Source: Ahaetulla prasina (Eukaryota; Chordata; Lepidosauria; Squamata; Colubridae). From it: DNA of 64,000 nt. The notes below the pieces were generated by a model. It was not told the origin of the DNA and made no database searches. It saw only the letters and a list, made by a program, of their open reading frames with translations. The position numbers were made by a program, and so were the translations under genes. Of this stretch, positions 22,441 through 32,890 are shown one piece after another; positions within the stretch are counted from its first letter, which is position 1, and each line of letters starts with the position of its first letter. The stretch spans positions 131,096,420 to 131,160,419 of the forward strand of contig NC_080540.1 of assembly GCF_028640845.1 (NCBI RefSeq), given 5' to 3'.

Positions 22441-22795
22441 TGAGAGGCCCAGTGGCTCAGTGTCTTAAAACATACTGGTCTGGAGAAGGTCTATACTCTG
22501 GCAGTTTGAGCCCTACCATGTGTGATGGAGTGAGCTCCCGTCACGTGCTTCATCTCCTGCCAATCTAGCAGTTCGAAAGCATGTAAATGAGAGGAGATAC
22601 TTCCCATTTTAGGTGGGAAGGTAACAGTGCTCCATGTTTCACTGCACACTCTGTGCTGTGCCGTGATGTCATGTTGGCCACATGACTGAGGAAATGTCTT
22701 CAAATAGTGGTGGCTCAATGGACTAGAAATGGAGATGAGCGCCATCCCTAAAGTTGGCTATGACTAGCAGAGCAAAACACATAGGGACTCCTTTT
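22441..22795 (+). mobile_element. tRNA-derived squamate SINE, near full length
   Basis: The tRNA-like head has an A-box-like agtggctcagtgtct and a B-box-like gcagtttgagccct. The body follows the order I know from a common squamate SINE: gagctcccgtcacgtgctt, ctagcagttcgaaagcatg, tgggaaggtaacagtgctcc, gttggccacatgac, ggagatgagcgccatccct, gctatgactagcagag, then cctttttgcttta at the tail. It is transcribed by RNA polymerase III when active. This copy is diverged. Confidence 0.75.
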
Positions 22796-22997
22796 TGCTT
22801 TATTTTTTACTCAAATCATGTTGGTGCAAGTGGGGAAAAACCAGAGATGAGAACTGATAAAGCTGATCCTTTTGGATGTTCTGTAGAAAGACACCATGTC
22901 AGGGTAGGCCTTTTTTAATTTAATTTTTAATGTTCAGCCTTACTCACTTTTGGAACTAGCCCATGTTCTTGGCTTGGCTAAATATTTACATATATAT

Positions 22998-23362
22998 TTA
23001 GTGACCATTCATAGACCCTGAAAAAGGTATTTATGACCCAGATTTGAAGTTCTGACAGCTCCTCCCTCCCAGTTGTGTGATTGCATTTTGGGCGCTTGGC
23101 AAATTGCCTGCATTTACAGCCGTTTGTGGAATCCTATGGTCATGTCACTGCAATTTATGATGCTTTTGATGGGAACTGGCCACCGGAAATTTCCTGTTTC
23201 CAGTAAAAAAACATCTATAGTATACAGTGGGTTTCCTTAACGACCGCCACAAAAAAGGTTGTAAAACTGGTCATGGTCATGTGATGACCTGCTTAATGAC
23301 CATTGTGATTTACCACTGTAATTGTGGGCTCAATTATGGTCATACATTGAGGACTACTTATA
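22998..23362. mobile_element. MITE, 'CAGGTAGTCCTC' family, diverged
   Basis: Recognisable from 'ttagtgaccattc', 'ggcgcttggcaaatt', 'ggtcatgtcactgcaatttatga', 'taacgaccgccac', 'catgtgatgacc', and the right end 'ggtcatacattgaggactac'. The left terminus is poor, and an internal stretch around 23165-23225 looks unrelated. Confidence 0.6.
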
Positions 23363-23668
23363 CATATTTGAAATTGCAGGCAATAACTGTATATATGCAA
23401 TGAGAAATCCTTGGTTTCCCATTTTTAAGGGAGCAGACTGGGAGAGATGACAAAGATTTCAGTCACACTACTATGCCTTATTCAGGTTCTCACCTTTTCC
23501 GGTCCAAGGAACAAATCTGAAATTTCATCCTAGTTTAAGTCTGGCTTTCCTTCTTGAGACGTGAATATATTTCCAAACTAAACTGATCTGATCTAAACTG
23601 ACTGATCAGGATGGAAGCAGTATTTTGAGATGGGTTGGTCAAATAGAGAGAATGAACAAATCACAATA
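23363..23668. other. Unique sequence, nothing recognised
   Basis: About 300 bp between two MITEs of the same family. No frame or repeat is visible. Confidence 0.4.
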
Positions 23669-23953
23669 CAGGTAGTCCTCGACTTACAACAGTTCATTTA
23701 GCGAACGTTCCAAGTTACAACAGCACTGAAAAAAGTGACGTACGACCGTATTTCACATTTACGACCTTTGTGGCAGCCCCCTGATCATGTGATCAAAATT
23801 CACAGGCTTGGCAACTGGTTCATACTTATGACTGCTGCTGTGTCCCAAGGTCATGTGAACACCTTTTGCCAGATTCACTTAACAACTCGGTTACTAAATG
23901 TATAGGCTCAGAAATGTTGGGCTCAGTTATGGTCGTAAGTCGAGGACTACATG
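23669..23953. mobile_element. MITE, 'CAGGTAGTCCTC' family, well preserved
   Basis: Terminal inverted repeats are caggtagtcctcgacttac and ggtcgtaagtcgaggactac. TA lies on both sides (23667-23668, 23954-23955), indicating TA target duplication. The 285-bp core is shorter than the 410-bp copy at 27440, so it is internally deleted. Confidence 0.85.
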
Positions 23954-24491
23954 TACAAATATAAGAAGGAAAGTCAAAGAGGTTGAAAGGAAGGGGAGGA
24001 CCGAGAAAGTTATGACTGGATGAAACTGATCAGGTCTTCCAAAACAGAAAGGTGAGAACTTTAAATAATGTATGGATACGGGGGAAACAAGACTGGTTGA
24101 TCTTGGAGGATAGAGACGAACAAAGAACAGTGAATGGTTAAATGTCTATGCAGATTCTCAGTCATCCAGCTCATAGTTGTCCGCAAAGTGTTTTTTAAAA
24201 AGGCAACTAGACTTTGTTTTTCCTTGAAAACGTTTTGCTTCTCACCCAAGAAGCTTCTTCAGTTATTGGAATAAATATCATTTTATCTCTGTTTTCTTTT
24301 CTCTTATCTCATACCTTTAATTTCTTTTGCTCACTATTTCTTAATCCATTTCTGCATCCTGCTTTACAATACTTATCCTGGAACAGAATAATGTGACAGT
24401 ATGGTTATCTATAGCACTGAACTGCAGCCATCCGCCATTTTCTTTTCTAAGATGGCGTACTCTAGTAAATAAAGATGAGGGCAAAATTTAC
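23954..24491. other. Sequence with a possible repeat end at 24160-24265
   Basis: The block tcagtcatccagctcatag, then gaaaacgttttgcttctcac, then aagaagcttcttcag resembles a repeat end common in squamate genomes, but I cannot assign its class. The rest is unrecognised. Confidence 0.35.
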
Positions 24492-24499
24492 ATTGTTAT

Positions 24500-25110
24500 T
24501 GTGACTCAGGCCCAAGCAGGTAGTAGGAAACTCAGTCAGTGAAAAAACAAACAAATTTTATTCGAACAGCTGAGAATTACTTCATTCTCAGTGTAGTTCA
24601 ACTAAATTAAAGCAAATTCCTCCCAACACAAATTCCTCAGTCCTATCACAAACCTTGGTCCAATTAGGCAAACTGCCAAAGGCCTTTCTTGGCAAACGTT
24701 TAGAAGACACCGATACAAAAATAAATGCAAGAAGATGAAGCTATCAGTGTTGTTTTTCAGCAAAGCCCAAACGCCATTGCTGGTCTTTTTAAAGCCTTAT
24801 GGGAGGGGCCAATAATCTCTTGGCCCTACTCCCGAGCTGTCCTCTTTGCTTGAGCTGCTCTTGCCTTCTGGCAGCTCTTCTCTTGCATGCATTAGGAACA
24901 GGCTCCTCCTGTTCCTCTGCCTCACTACTGTCAGTCTCTGGAGGCTCTGGAGTCTGCACATCACTCCCCAATGGCCTTGGCGTCATCTCTGCCTCTGACA
25001 CAGAGCCCTCATCTGGGCCTTCCCCAGCCTCCAGGACTAGCCCACATTCTTCCTCAGCCTCATCACTGTCCGATTCCATTGCCAGCTCTGCAGACTGCTG
25101 GCGGACCACA
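24500..25110 (-). mobile_element. Solo LTR (611 bp) with an acidic open frame
   Basis: On the minus strand the block starts TGTGGTCCGCCAGCAG and ends GGGCCTGAGTCACA, giving TGTG...CACA termini. A TATA-like TTTAAAAAG (complement of about 24786-24794) is followed far downstream by AATAAA (complement of 24557-24562), as expected for an LTR. The 7-bp attgtta occurs on both sides (24492-24498 and 25114-25120), slightly offset from the TG/CA ends. No internal retroelement sequence follows on either side, so I call it a solo LTR. The superfamily is not determined. Confidence 0.7.
24789..25079 (-). pseudogene. Acidic open frame inside the solo LTR
   Basis: From an ATG at about 25077-25079 there are roughly 96 sense codons. 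The N-terminal part is rich in Glu, Asp and Ser (MESDSDEAEEECGLVLE, TDSSEAEEQEEPV). It turns basic near the C-terminus (ACKRRAARRQEQLKQRG) and ends APPIRL. The frame is already open at the LTR edge. I know of no domain that matches it. It may be a coding extension into the LTR or a chance frame. It should not be taken as a host gene. Confidence 0.45.
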
Positions 25111-25120
25111 AAAATTGTTA

Positions 25121-26042
25121 CTACTTCCCTAGTTTTAGGCAGAGAGCTTGATGAGAATGAATTGCGTTCCCTTCTTAAATGAGAAATCTAGAGCTGATTT
25201 TGCCTTGGGAAGAGCAGAGCCTTAAAGTACTCCCTTGCTATTTTGTGTGTGTGTGTATTTTTTAATTATAAAGGTGCTGTGCCTTTTCCTTCTCAAAGAT
25301 CTGAGGTGTACTTGAGCATGGGCAATATTTGAGGAGTCAGGGGGTTGTAGTTTGATCATCTGATGTCAAAAGGGTTTGAGGAAATCTTCTGGATGTCGCC
25401 AAGGGTGATTTTTTTCAACATGTGTTTTTTTTCCAACCTGTGTTTTATTGCAATTGGAAGTTGGGTTGGAAACTTTTGGAAGGAAATAATTCCCATCCCA
25501 ACATACCATCTATCCCACTCTTCAGAATTAGAACATTTGCCATTGAATATTGTCAATATAATCTGTGGCTATTTAGGAGATCTGAACTGAGTCATATCTG
25601 TCTTCGTGTGGACCAGCAATCAATCATTTGCGTTTCTATTTTCATTTTGACTTGATGCAATTCCTAGGCTGGCTTGTGAGAACCAGCTTTTAATTGTTTG
25701 TCAGTCGCCACATCATTACATTCCCATGCTAACACATTATCACATAGACTGGGCCTGGTGATATTGATTGCACCATTTTAAACAACACAGGCAGAACCAT
25801 ATTTTAGAATGAATATGGGCCACATGCCAAGCTCAGGAATAGGGCTTGTTTTTCCCCCCTTGGTCACACTTGTTATGTCACCTATAAATGAATTTATTTG
25901 CTTACCTCTTCTAATTTGTCTTCTCAAGCTGAAAGGGATAGATCCAGGAAAACAGCATAATAACTGAGGCTGAATCAAGAAATCACCACCAGAAACACTA
26001 GTTAATCTCAGATTTATTTTCATAATTCTATTGATTCATAAG
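25121..26042. other. Unique sequence, nothing recognised
   Basis: Overlapping 60-80 codon stretches on both strands (25356-25655, 25778-26023) have no recognisable domain. A short GT run lies at about 25242-25256. Confidence 0.4.
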
Positions 26043-26174
26043 CTTTTCTTTTCCATTAGAGTAATCAGAAGGATTACCTTTTCTGTGGCTACGTACATAT
26101 ATTTTAAATATTTAAATATGCACATAGCCACAAAAAAGGCAATCCTTCTAACCACTCTAATGGAAAAGAAAGGA
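26043..26174. repeat. Long imperfect hairpin (about 60-bp arms)
   Basis: The left arm (ttttccattagagtaatc, agaaggattaccttttctgt, ggctacgtacatat) pairs with the right arm (atgcacatagccac, aaaaaaggcaatccttct, cactctaatggaaaag) across a few AT bases near 26107-26112. The mismatches I counted (about eight) are all transitions. It is a foldback MITE-like unit, with no clear target duplication. Confidence 0.85.
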
Positions 26175-26645
26175 CAGGTGATATCCATTTATTGAAAGTG
26201 TTGTAGCTTCAAACCACAAACCACGCTAGAGAAAAATAAAACAAAACCAGCCAAGTAGCTCCGCATTCATGGTTCTTTTGCTGTCAAGAGTTCTGCAAAA
26301 TTCAAGGAGAGCTTTTGACTTCCTGAACTGGTGAAATAGTCAACAGATTTCCTATGATCTCTTTTATAGCCTGGCAATGTTGAGAAATCGAGAATACATA
26401 TTGCCTCAGTGTTTTTTTTTTCTGGAGGGCTTGGAAGTTCCTTCTGGAATAGGCGGAATGTCAGTATATTTTTGCTTAGGTTTCTGCCTAGATTATCATG
26501 GAACAATAATATTATCATGGAACAATAAATTTCTGGATAACCAAGGCTCTTACATGGAATATTAAACAGTTTTTGAAAATAAAATAGTGGTCTGGAAAAT
26601 GAAGCCCTTGATCAGAGTAAGCCTAACCCACCCACTCCTAAGCCT
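26175..26645. other. Unique sequence with a small direct repeat
   Basis: A short direct repeat of 'attatcatggaacaataa' occurs at about 26494 and 26512. Nothing else is recognised. Confidence 0.45.
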
Positions 26646-27003
26646 AGATCAAACTCAAGGCCCGGGGAACAGATCCGGCCTGCGAGATGCTTAGATCTGA
26701 TCAGCAGGGCTGCCCTGGAAACAGCAAAGGACTGGCCCGCGGTGCTTCTGCCAGTGAAAACGGAGCTCAGAAGGGCTGCCCGTGGCTCTCCCGAGCTCTG
26801 TTTTCACTGGCAGAGGGTTGCAGGAGGCCATCGCAGCCAAAAACGGAGCTCGGGACCCTGGTTTTGTTGGCAAAACACTTGGGACACCACAGGTGCCCCA
26901 GACACGAGTGATGTTGTGCTGGCCACGCCCACCTGGCCATGCCTTCCTGAAGTCAAACACAACCCTGATGCGGCCCTCAATGAAATAGAGTTTGACACCC
27001 CTG
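26646..27003. mobile_element. hAT MITE, 'TCAAACTC' family, long core
   Basis: The left terminus is eroded to tcaaactcaaggcccgggg; the right end is tagagtttgacacccctg. The core has repeated GC-rich modules (ccagtgaaaacggagctc, tgttttcactggcagaggg, aaaaacggagctcggg) that form inverted pairs. Flanks gcctagat and ccctagac are plausible remains of an 8-bp duplication. Confidence 0.7.
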
Positions 27004-27199
27004 CCCTAGACGATGCCGCATCTTTGAGGGCCTTACGGCCAATAGTTCTGAATATAAATACCAGCCCTCCCAGCTCCCCTCTCATGAGGCTGCCTCATCT
27101 TGATGCTAGTGAGCGCAGGGAGGACGTCTCCTGTTCACCTGCTGGATACTCACTTTGCTGCTATGGCTGTATTGCACACCTTGTAATAAGAGAAAGAAA
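27004..27199. other. Unique sequence, nothing recognised
   Basis: A plus-strand open stretch (26742-27221) spans the MITE and this flank and has no domain. Confidence 0.35.
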
Positions 27200-27418
27200 G
27201 TCAGTGCTGTGTAACAGTTAAGGCACCAGGCTAGAAAGCGGGAGACCATGAGTTGTAGTCCCACCCGTGCACAAAGCCAGCTGGGTTATCTTGGGCCCGA
27301 TGCTCTCGCTTAGCCCTAGGAAGGAGGCAATGGCAAACCGCTTCCGAAATCTCATCAAAAAGACCTGCAGAGGTCTTGCCCAGGCAGTCACAAGAAGTCA
27401 ACGCTGAATCAAAGGCAC
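27200..27418 (+). mobile_element. Squamate tRNA-derived SINE (Sauria-like head)
   Basis: The plus strand shows taacagttaaggcaccaggc, tagaaagcgggagaccatga, gtagtcccacc, aagccagctgggttatcttg, ggaggcaatggcaaaccgct, and aggcagtcacaagaagtcaa with cgctgaatcaaaggcac. The head shares the 'aggcaccaggctagaaa' block with the SINEs at 3399 and 8287, but the 3' part differs, so it is another subfamily. Confidence 0.65.
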
Positions 27419-27439
27419 ATGCAGAAAAAGAGTGGCATA

Positions 27440-27849
27440 CAGATAGTCCTTGACTTACAACAGTTTGCTTAGTGACTGTTCAAAGTTACAACGCACATTG
27501 AAAACAGTGGCTTATGGCAATTTATTACATTTATGACCATTGCAGCATCCCTATGGCCACGTGATCAAAATTCAGATGCTCGGCTGCTGGTTCATATTTA
27601 TGACGGTTGCAGTGTCCCGGGGTCATGTGATCCCCTTCTGATAAGCAAAGCCAGTGGGGAAGCCAGATTCATTTAACAACCTTGTTACTAATTTAACAAC
27701 TGCAGTGATTCACTTAACTGCAGTAATTCACTTAACAACTTCTTGACTGTGTCAAGAAAGGTCATAAAATGGGGCAAAGCTCACTTAAATATCTTACTTA
27801 ACAACATACATTTTGGGCTCAATTGTGGTCGTAAGTTGAGGACTACCTG
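27440..27849. mobile_element. MITE, 'CAGGTAGTCCTC' family, longest copy
   Basis: At 410 bp, its ends are cagatagtccttgacttac and gtcgtaagttgaggactacctg. The core holds 'acatttatgaccattgcagc', 'ggccacgtgatcaaaattca', 'gtcccggggtcatgtgatc' and repeated 'cacttaacaac' blocks. It serves as the reference for the truncated copies here. Confidence 0.85.
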
Positions 27850-28978
27850 AATTAGCAAAAGTGATGGCAGAAGAAATACCAAGGGGGGAAATTTTTATTT
27901 GGGTTTTATTTCTTACTTCCTTCTCTGCTGTTAACTAACAAACAAACAGGATTTCCTGGAATGGACAGGAAGAGCCCCCTCAAAATGTGGCTTTCTAAAA
28001 AAAACAGAGATAACAGACCAGGATCAATAGAAAACAAAGGAAACAAAGCACCTTTTAAAACTAGACTATTAGCATAGCAGTGAGTAATGTTTCAGTCTGA
28101 TTTGCGAGATGTGTCTTAAAAGAAGGTGCCCAATTCATAGCCTGAAGTGCTACCATCCGGTCTGCTGTTGTAGCATTCTGCCTCCTTGCATGTGGACCGT
28201 CTGGACTGGAATCTCTTTTGTTTTTTGAGAATACCCAGCCAGAAGAGTTAATAAATTCAAGGTATTCACACATATCAAGTCTGAAATCACTTAAACTACA
28301 GATTAAAAGTTAAAAAAGGAAAGAAGGGAGGAAGAAGGAAGGAAATGCAGGTTTACATCACTGAAAGTGTGGGAGGTTTTTTTTTTTAAATGGAATGAGG
28401 AAAAGATGACAGCCTCAATGGGGGATTTTCTTTCTGGTACCCATAAAAATGTGTTGTGAAAAAAGGGGGAAATGGTATGCAAAGAAGAGAGGATGACTGG
28501 CTGCTTAAGATTTCCTCTGCTGTAACGTTGGTTTAACTAATCAATTTCTTTCATGGGAACTGAGTCTGAAAGGATATGATGGCATCTTAAAGTATTGATT
28601 GATAATTGCAATTGATGTTGGTATTACATCACAGTAATATAATCCAATGCATATTTATTTAGAACAGGGAATCTTACGTGGATTAAAATGGATGATTGCC
28701 AAAGGGAAATGCATCACAGGCTGAGCAAATGATGGATGATCTTTCTCCCAGATGTCTTCAGAAGTGTTAACAGTAATTAATTCTACCAACGGTTTACACA
28801 AATCATTTTCTCACTTTCAAGAACATGCAGGACCATCTCCTCCCTCCCCAATCAAATGTTTGTTGAACGAGAATGGGTGGCGCTCTTTCTTGAATATAAG
28901 AGCTTTCTAGTCACACTGAGATTGGTTTATTTACCTAAAATAGCTATAATCCACTCCATTACCATGGGCCACATAGAG
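27850..28978. other. 1.1 kb unique sequence
   Basis: No gene or named repeat is recognised. There are A-rich and AG-rich patches (28310-28345). A 70-codon minus-strand stretch at 28061-28273 has no domain. Confidence 0.4.
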
Positions 28979-29154
28979 CAGGGCTGTCAAACTCAATTTC
29001 ACGGACGGCCGTATCAGAGTTGTATTTGACCTTGGGGGGCGGGGCATGGTCAGGGTATGCGTGGCCAGCTCAATGTCACTCATGCTGGGGGCACCTGTGG
29101 TAGCCAAGTGCTAAGACAGGACTTCCCTCAGACCCTCCTTCCCTCTCATTATAA

Positions 29155-29340
29155 TTCCCTCCCTCCCTCCCTCCCTCTTCATTCTTTCTTCTTCCTTCCC
29201 CTCTTTCCTTATTTTTCCTTCCATGCTCTCTTCCCATCCTTCCTTCTTTTTCTTTGTCTGCCCTCTTTCCCTTTCTCCTTTCCTGTCCCTTCTTGGATGC
29301 TCAAATGTAAAAGGGGAAACATTGCTCCTTTTCCTTTTTT
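29155..29340. repeat. Pyrimidine-rich tract (CCCT/TTCC)n
   Basis: About 185 bp almost entirely C/T on the plus strand, starting as (ccct)n and degenerating. It lies inside the hAT MITE core. Confidence 0.85.
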
Positions 29341-29446
29341 TTAGTTTGTTTTGCTAGCCCTCTGCCAGCGAAAACAGAGCCCGGGGGGGTGGGTGTATGA
29401 AGCCCCTGGGCCCCATTTTAGCCTGCTATGGCCTCTTGCAGCCCTC

Positions 29447-29990
29447 TGTAGGAAGTTAGCACCCCCCCCCGGAAGAATGAAATATTTTAGAAAATATTAA
29501 AAAGGCAGGATATATTTCCCTGGATGAGAGAAATGGAGAAACATGTTTTAAGGACAAAGCAGCTCCCTGCAGCTTCCTGCCTCCCCCCACACCTTTGTCA
29601 ATGGGCTATTAAGACCTCAGCCAAGCTCACTCATTCCCCCCACCTTTGTCAATGGGCCATCATCTGCAACACAATAGGACCCATCTAGCAACAGAAACTC
29701 ACCACATGATACCTGGGAAGATTACATCAGCCAACAAGGCAAGCTAAGACCCCCACCCGCTGGGAGTCTGACAACCAATCAGGACACTCTTCCTGTGCCC
29801 CCCCCCCCAGAAGTTCAAAGTTTAGAGAGAGCATAAAGTCAGGGCGCGCACAGCACCTCGCCTCTTTTTTCTGTTCAGGAGCTCAAGCCATGTGAACCTG
29901 ACCACCACTAAACCATCTTTCCAAGCAGTCTCCGTGTTTCCAGTGTCTTTATCCCCATTTGGAACAGAACCCAGATGGATATTTCCAACA
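29447..29990 (-). mobile_element. Solo LTR no. 1, 'TGTTGGAA...TTCCTACA' family
   Basis: On the plus strand it runs TGTAGGAAGTTAGC to ATATTTCCAACA. The 4-bp target duplication cctc is perfect (29443-29446 and 29991-29994). On the minus strand a CCAAT-type gattgg lies upstream of a tttatgc TATA-like stretch. The whole 544 bp is collinear with 36320-36887, and inverted relative to 38496-39020. No internal retroelement sequence is present. Confidence 0.85.
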
Positions 29991-30130
29991 CCTCTGCCAG
30001 TGAAAATGGAGCTCGGGGTGTGTGCATACAGCCCCACCCCGAGGAACAGTTTAGCTGGCAGAGGCACCACTGGCAGATCCTTTGCTATTTCCATGGGCTG
30101 AAATTGGTCCTTGTGTTTGACACTCCTGAT

Positions 30131-30506
30131 ACAGCGCAATAAAATAAAATCAGCTGAATAGCTACAAAGTTAGAATTTAAGTACACAAAATGCACACCTT
30201 CCCTTAAAACTGCTAGGGCCAAAGGCTTGCTGCAAACTATATAGTCTAATTAATGCCTCAACGGCATTTGCTGGAAAAAGAGTTAGTGAAGAGAAAACAG
30301 TCATTGGTTCTAGCAGTGGACAAGCTGAGCCTAGATCATCCCACTGAGCCATAGAAGCCAGGCTTATGGTGTAGCTTAAACAGATGGACTCACACTTGCA
30401 ACACAGAAAAGCTATAGGAGGTCCAACCTCATTCACATTAGAAGACTGCTTGGTCTTCCCACAGGTATGCATCCACTTGATACGGTTGTCTCCTGAGCAA
30501 CACAAG
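30131..30506. other. Unique sequence, nothing recognised
   Basis: A 111-codon minus-strand open stretch (30170-30505) has no recognisable domain. Confidence 0.4.
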
Positions 30507-31110
30507 GCATAGAATTCTGCCAGGGACTAATAGCAATGCTATGCCCCTCCAGTTGTTACACTCACTAAAGTTCCCCTTCTTTCTTCTTCTAACAATTAAT
30601 CCCCATCTCCAATCTTCTGGTACACGTTCCTGACATCAACAGTTGTTTAATAAAATGGTGAGCTCTTGCACCAAACAATCTCCACCATGTTTTAGGAACG
30701 CTACGGATATCTCATCTAAGCCAGCTGCTTTGCCATTTTTTAGCAATAGTCCTGTGTTCTGAACTTCAGTAGTTGGAACTGGTTCCATATTGACCTGAAG
30801 TGGTGCAATGTTGGCAAAATCGTAAGCCGTTGATGGGCTAGGTTGGTTCAATATCATGTTAAAATGTTCAGCCCAATGTCTGTCTTGTTCTTCTTCACTA
30901 AAGAGCATGTTCCCATATTAATCTTTAATTGGGACGTTGGAGTTGGTTTGAGTTCCCATTAGTTCACAGGCAAGGTGATATAGTGTCTTAACATCGTTCT
31001 TTGCTGATGAATCTTGTGTCACAGCTGCTTTTCAAAACCACTTGCTTTTGTCATGTGCTACATTATATTGGAAATTTAAGGATGATATTAGTGTTTCAAA
31101 CATTTCCCTG
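30507..31110 (-). mobile_element. LINE reverse-transcriptase N-terminal fragment (RTE/R4-like)
   Basis: Minus-strand translation gives, in order, EEEQDRHWAEHFNMILNQPS, then KNGKAAGLDEISVAFLKHGG (the 'LKNGKAAGxDxI' start of many LINE RTs), then after a stop and small changes QERVPEDWRWGLIV and NNWRGIALL (RT blocks 0-1). The frame is open only at 30636-30908. The order is that of an endonuclease-type non-LTR element; I cannot settle the clade by eye. Pseudogenic. Confidence 0.7.
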
Positions 31111-31176
31111 CTTGGAATGACAGGAAACTGCAGCTCCAGTGCTCAATGATTATGATTTACCCACTGCTGGGTAAAG

Positions 31177-31298
31177 CAGTGTTTCCCAACCTTGTCAAAT
31201 TGAAGGCAAGTGGACTTCAACTCCCAGGGTTCTCAGCAATGGCTATGCTGGCTGTGGAATTGTGGGAGTTGAAGTCAATATATCTGGAAAACCTTGGC
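31177..31298. mobile_element. Palindromic MITE, 'TTCAACTCCCAGAATTC' family
   Basis: The left half cagtgtttcccaaccttgtc with gtggacttcaactcccagg faces the right half tgtgggagttgaagtc and ggaaaaccttgg across 'caatggctatgctggctg'. The flanks are similar (gtaaag / ataaag). Confidence 0.7.
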
Positions 31299-31302
31299 AT
31301 AA

Positions 31303-31440
31303 AGAAAGTGAGAAAATTGCTAAAGACAAACTTTAACAATGGAAACACCATCAAAGCCATCGATATCTGGGCCATGTGTGTGATAAGATGCACTGCTGGA
31401 ATTATTAATTGGACATAAGCTGAACTGGGAACAGTTTGGA
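31303..31440 (+). mobile_element. LINE C-terminal fragment (R4-like), plus strand
   Basis: Translation gives KKVRKLLKTNFNNGNTIKA, IDIWAMCVIRCTAGIINWT, then a stop and AELGTVW. The same block (AINTWAVPVIxxxAGIINW) occurs at 58060-58200. It is a palm/thumb-side piece of a LINE RT. Confidence 0.65.
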
Positions 31441-31479
31441 CCAAACAACAGCAACAACAACAACAAAACTGGATGACTT

Positions 31480-31844
31480 CAGGTAGTCCTCAACTTATGA
31501 CTGTAATAGAGCCCAGAATTTCCATCCTAAGTCCTGATGGTTGTAAGTCAAGGCACCCACATAACTGACCTGAGAGTCAAGTGCATTACTAGGGACATTT
31601 TTTTGCTGGAAATCAGTCAAAAGGCTAGTTTCCAGCAAAAATGTTGTAAATTGCATCACATGACTATGGAACAGTGCAACCAGCTGTAAAGGAGGGCTGG
31701 TTGCCAAGCACCTGAAATGCTGTCATGTTACTGTGGTAGGGTGCTGTTGTCAAAACTCTGTTTGGTTGTAAGTATCTTTTGGGGAGTGTCCATTGTAAGG
31801 TTGAACAATCGCTAAGCAACTGGTCATTAAGAGAGGTCTACCTG
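31480..31844. mobile_element. MITE, 'CAGGTAGTCCTC' family
   Basis: Ends are caggtagtcctcaacttatg and gagaggtctacctg. The core includes 'cacatgactatggaacagtg' and 'cagctgtaaaggagg', a diverged version of the family core. TA flanks are not preserved. Confidence 0.75.
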
Positions 31845-32407
31845 AATTTTTTATGTGTTATATTCCCATTGCTATATTGATAGATTATAATTGTCCCACA
31901 GAAATGGAGGCAGAGTTTTACTTCAAGTCAAACTCACTGAAAAGAAAGAAAGATAAAAAAAGCATGAATTGGCTGATTATGTAAAAGACAGTCAAGAACA
32001 AGCATTGATGCAAATTAAAAATTGGAACTTCCTGAAGGAACGGGAAACAAAACATGAATATCGAAATAAAAGTAATACAAACACAAAAAGTCTCCTGGTA
32101 AGGAAAAGCATTATATAGTCAATTTCTATGAAAGATTGAGGTGAAAATTGATAAGATCTGAAAACTGAAGTTGAAAGATTACGGCATATACTAGCTGTGG
32201 TACTCCCAGTGATTATTGAAGCAGTGGGTACCATAATAAAAAGTATTGGATAGCACTTAGCTGTGCATTGATAAAATTTCCACCTGTCAATTGTATAAGA
32301 CCACACAGTTTGAACCGGCATACATACTATGCTGATCCATTAGGACATCTTTGGGGAAGAATGTGATGCAAATGAAGGCCAACACCAGCTAAAGAACTGG
32401 CACCTGT

Positions 32408-32890
32408 AGTTGAACAGATATTGTAATTTCCCTGTATTGAAATTCTATAATTTGTTGTATTGAATTTTAAATAGAATATTCTCGAAAGATCTTATGTAAG
32501 AAAGACTTGGGGGGAAAATTATATGGTTATAGAAGTTATAAGGGAGATATTCTCTGAATTGGATTGGATTTTTATGCTTTAGCTGGTTTTAAATATTTTA
32601 GGATTAATTTGTTCTACTGATCTATATATTTTATTACTGTTTATTGTTAATTTTTTGAAGGATTTTGGTTATGTAAGGAGGAAGTCAGAGCTAGAGAGGG
32701 AGAATTGGTATAATAGTTTTGGGAAAAATTTTTTTTTAGCATATGGTTGTTTTATTTTTAACTATACCTTGTGTTTGTTCCGGGAAGCCGGGGGGGGAGG
32801 GGGGAGGGGGTTTGTGAAGGGAGAGGGGTTGGGGGGAAAGGGGGAAAAAATTTTTTTGGTAAAACTTTTTGAATAAAAAAAAAAAAAAAA
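32408..32890 (+). mobile_element. L1-type LINE 3' UTR insertion with TSD
   Basis: A 483-bp 5'-truncated insert ends in a 16-17 bp poly(A) preceded by gaataaa. The flanking duplication aaagaactggcacctgt is at 32391-32407 and 32888-32904. A G-rich polypurine tract lies about 70 bp before the poly(A), as in L1 3' UTRs. No coding sequence is retained. Confidence 0.85.
32786..32848 (+). repeat. G-rich tract with quadruplex potential in the L1 3' UTR
   Basis: Runs of 8, 6, 5, 3, 4, 6 and 5 guanines are separated by 1-7 bases, satisfying a G3+N1-7 pattern several times over. Confidence 0.85.

Larger units (their letters stand above)
28979..30130. mobile_element. hAT MITE, 'TCAAACTC' family, split by a solo LTR
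   Basis: The left end is cagggctgtcaaactcaatt and the right end gtgtttgacactcctg. The core includes a long pyrimidine tract (29155-29340) and 'ctctgccagcgaaaacagag'. The LTR at 29447-29990 interrupts it with a 4-bp duplication; removing it joins 'gcagccctc' to 'tgccagtgaaaatggagctc', which continues the MITE core. The outer flanks acatagag and atacagcg match only partly. Confidence 0.75.

Noticed and set aside
22441..22530. Possible tRNA gene
   Set aside because: A/B-box-like sequence belongs to the head of a SINE; the SINE body follows directly and no full cloverleaf can be drawn.
24799..25182. 127-codon plus-strand frame and the idea of a host acidic nuclear protein on the minus strand
   Set aside because: Both lie within an LTR-like unit with TG/CA ends, TATA-like box and poly(A) signal, so a host gene is not supported.
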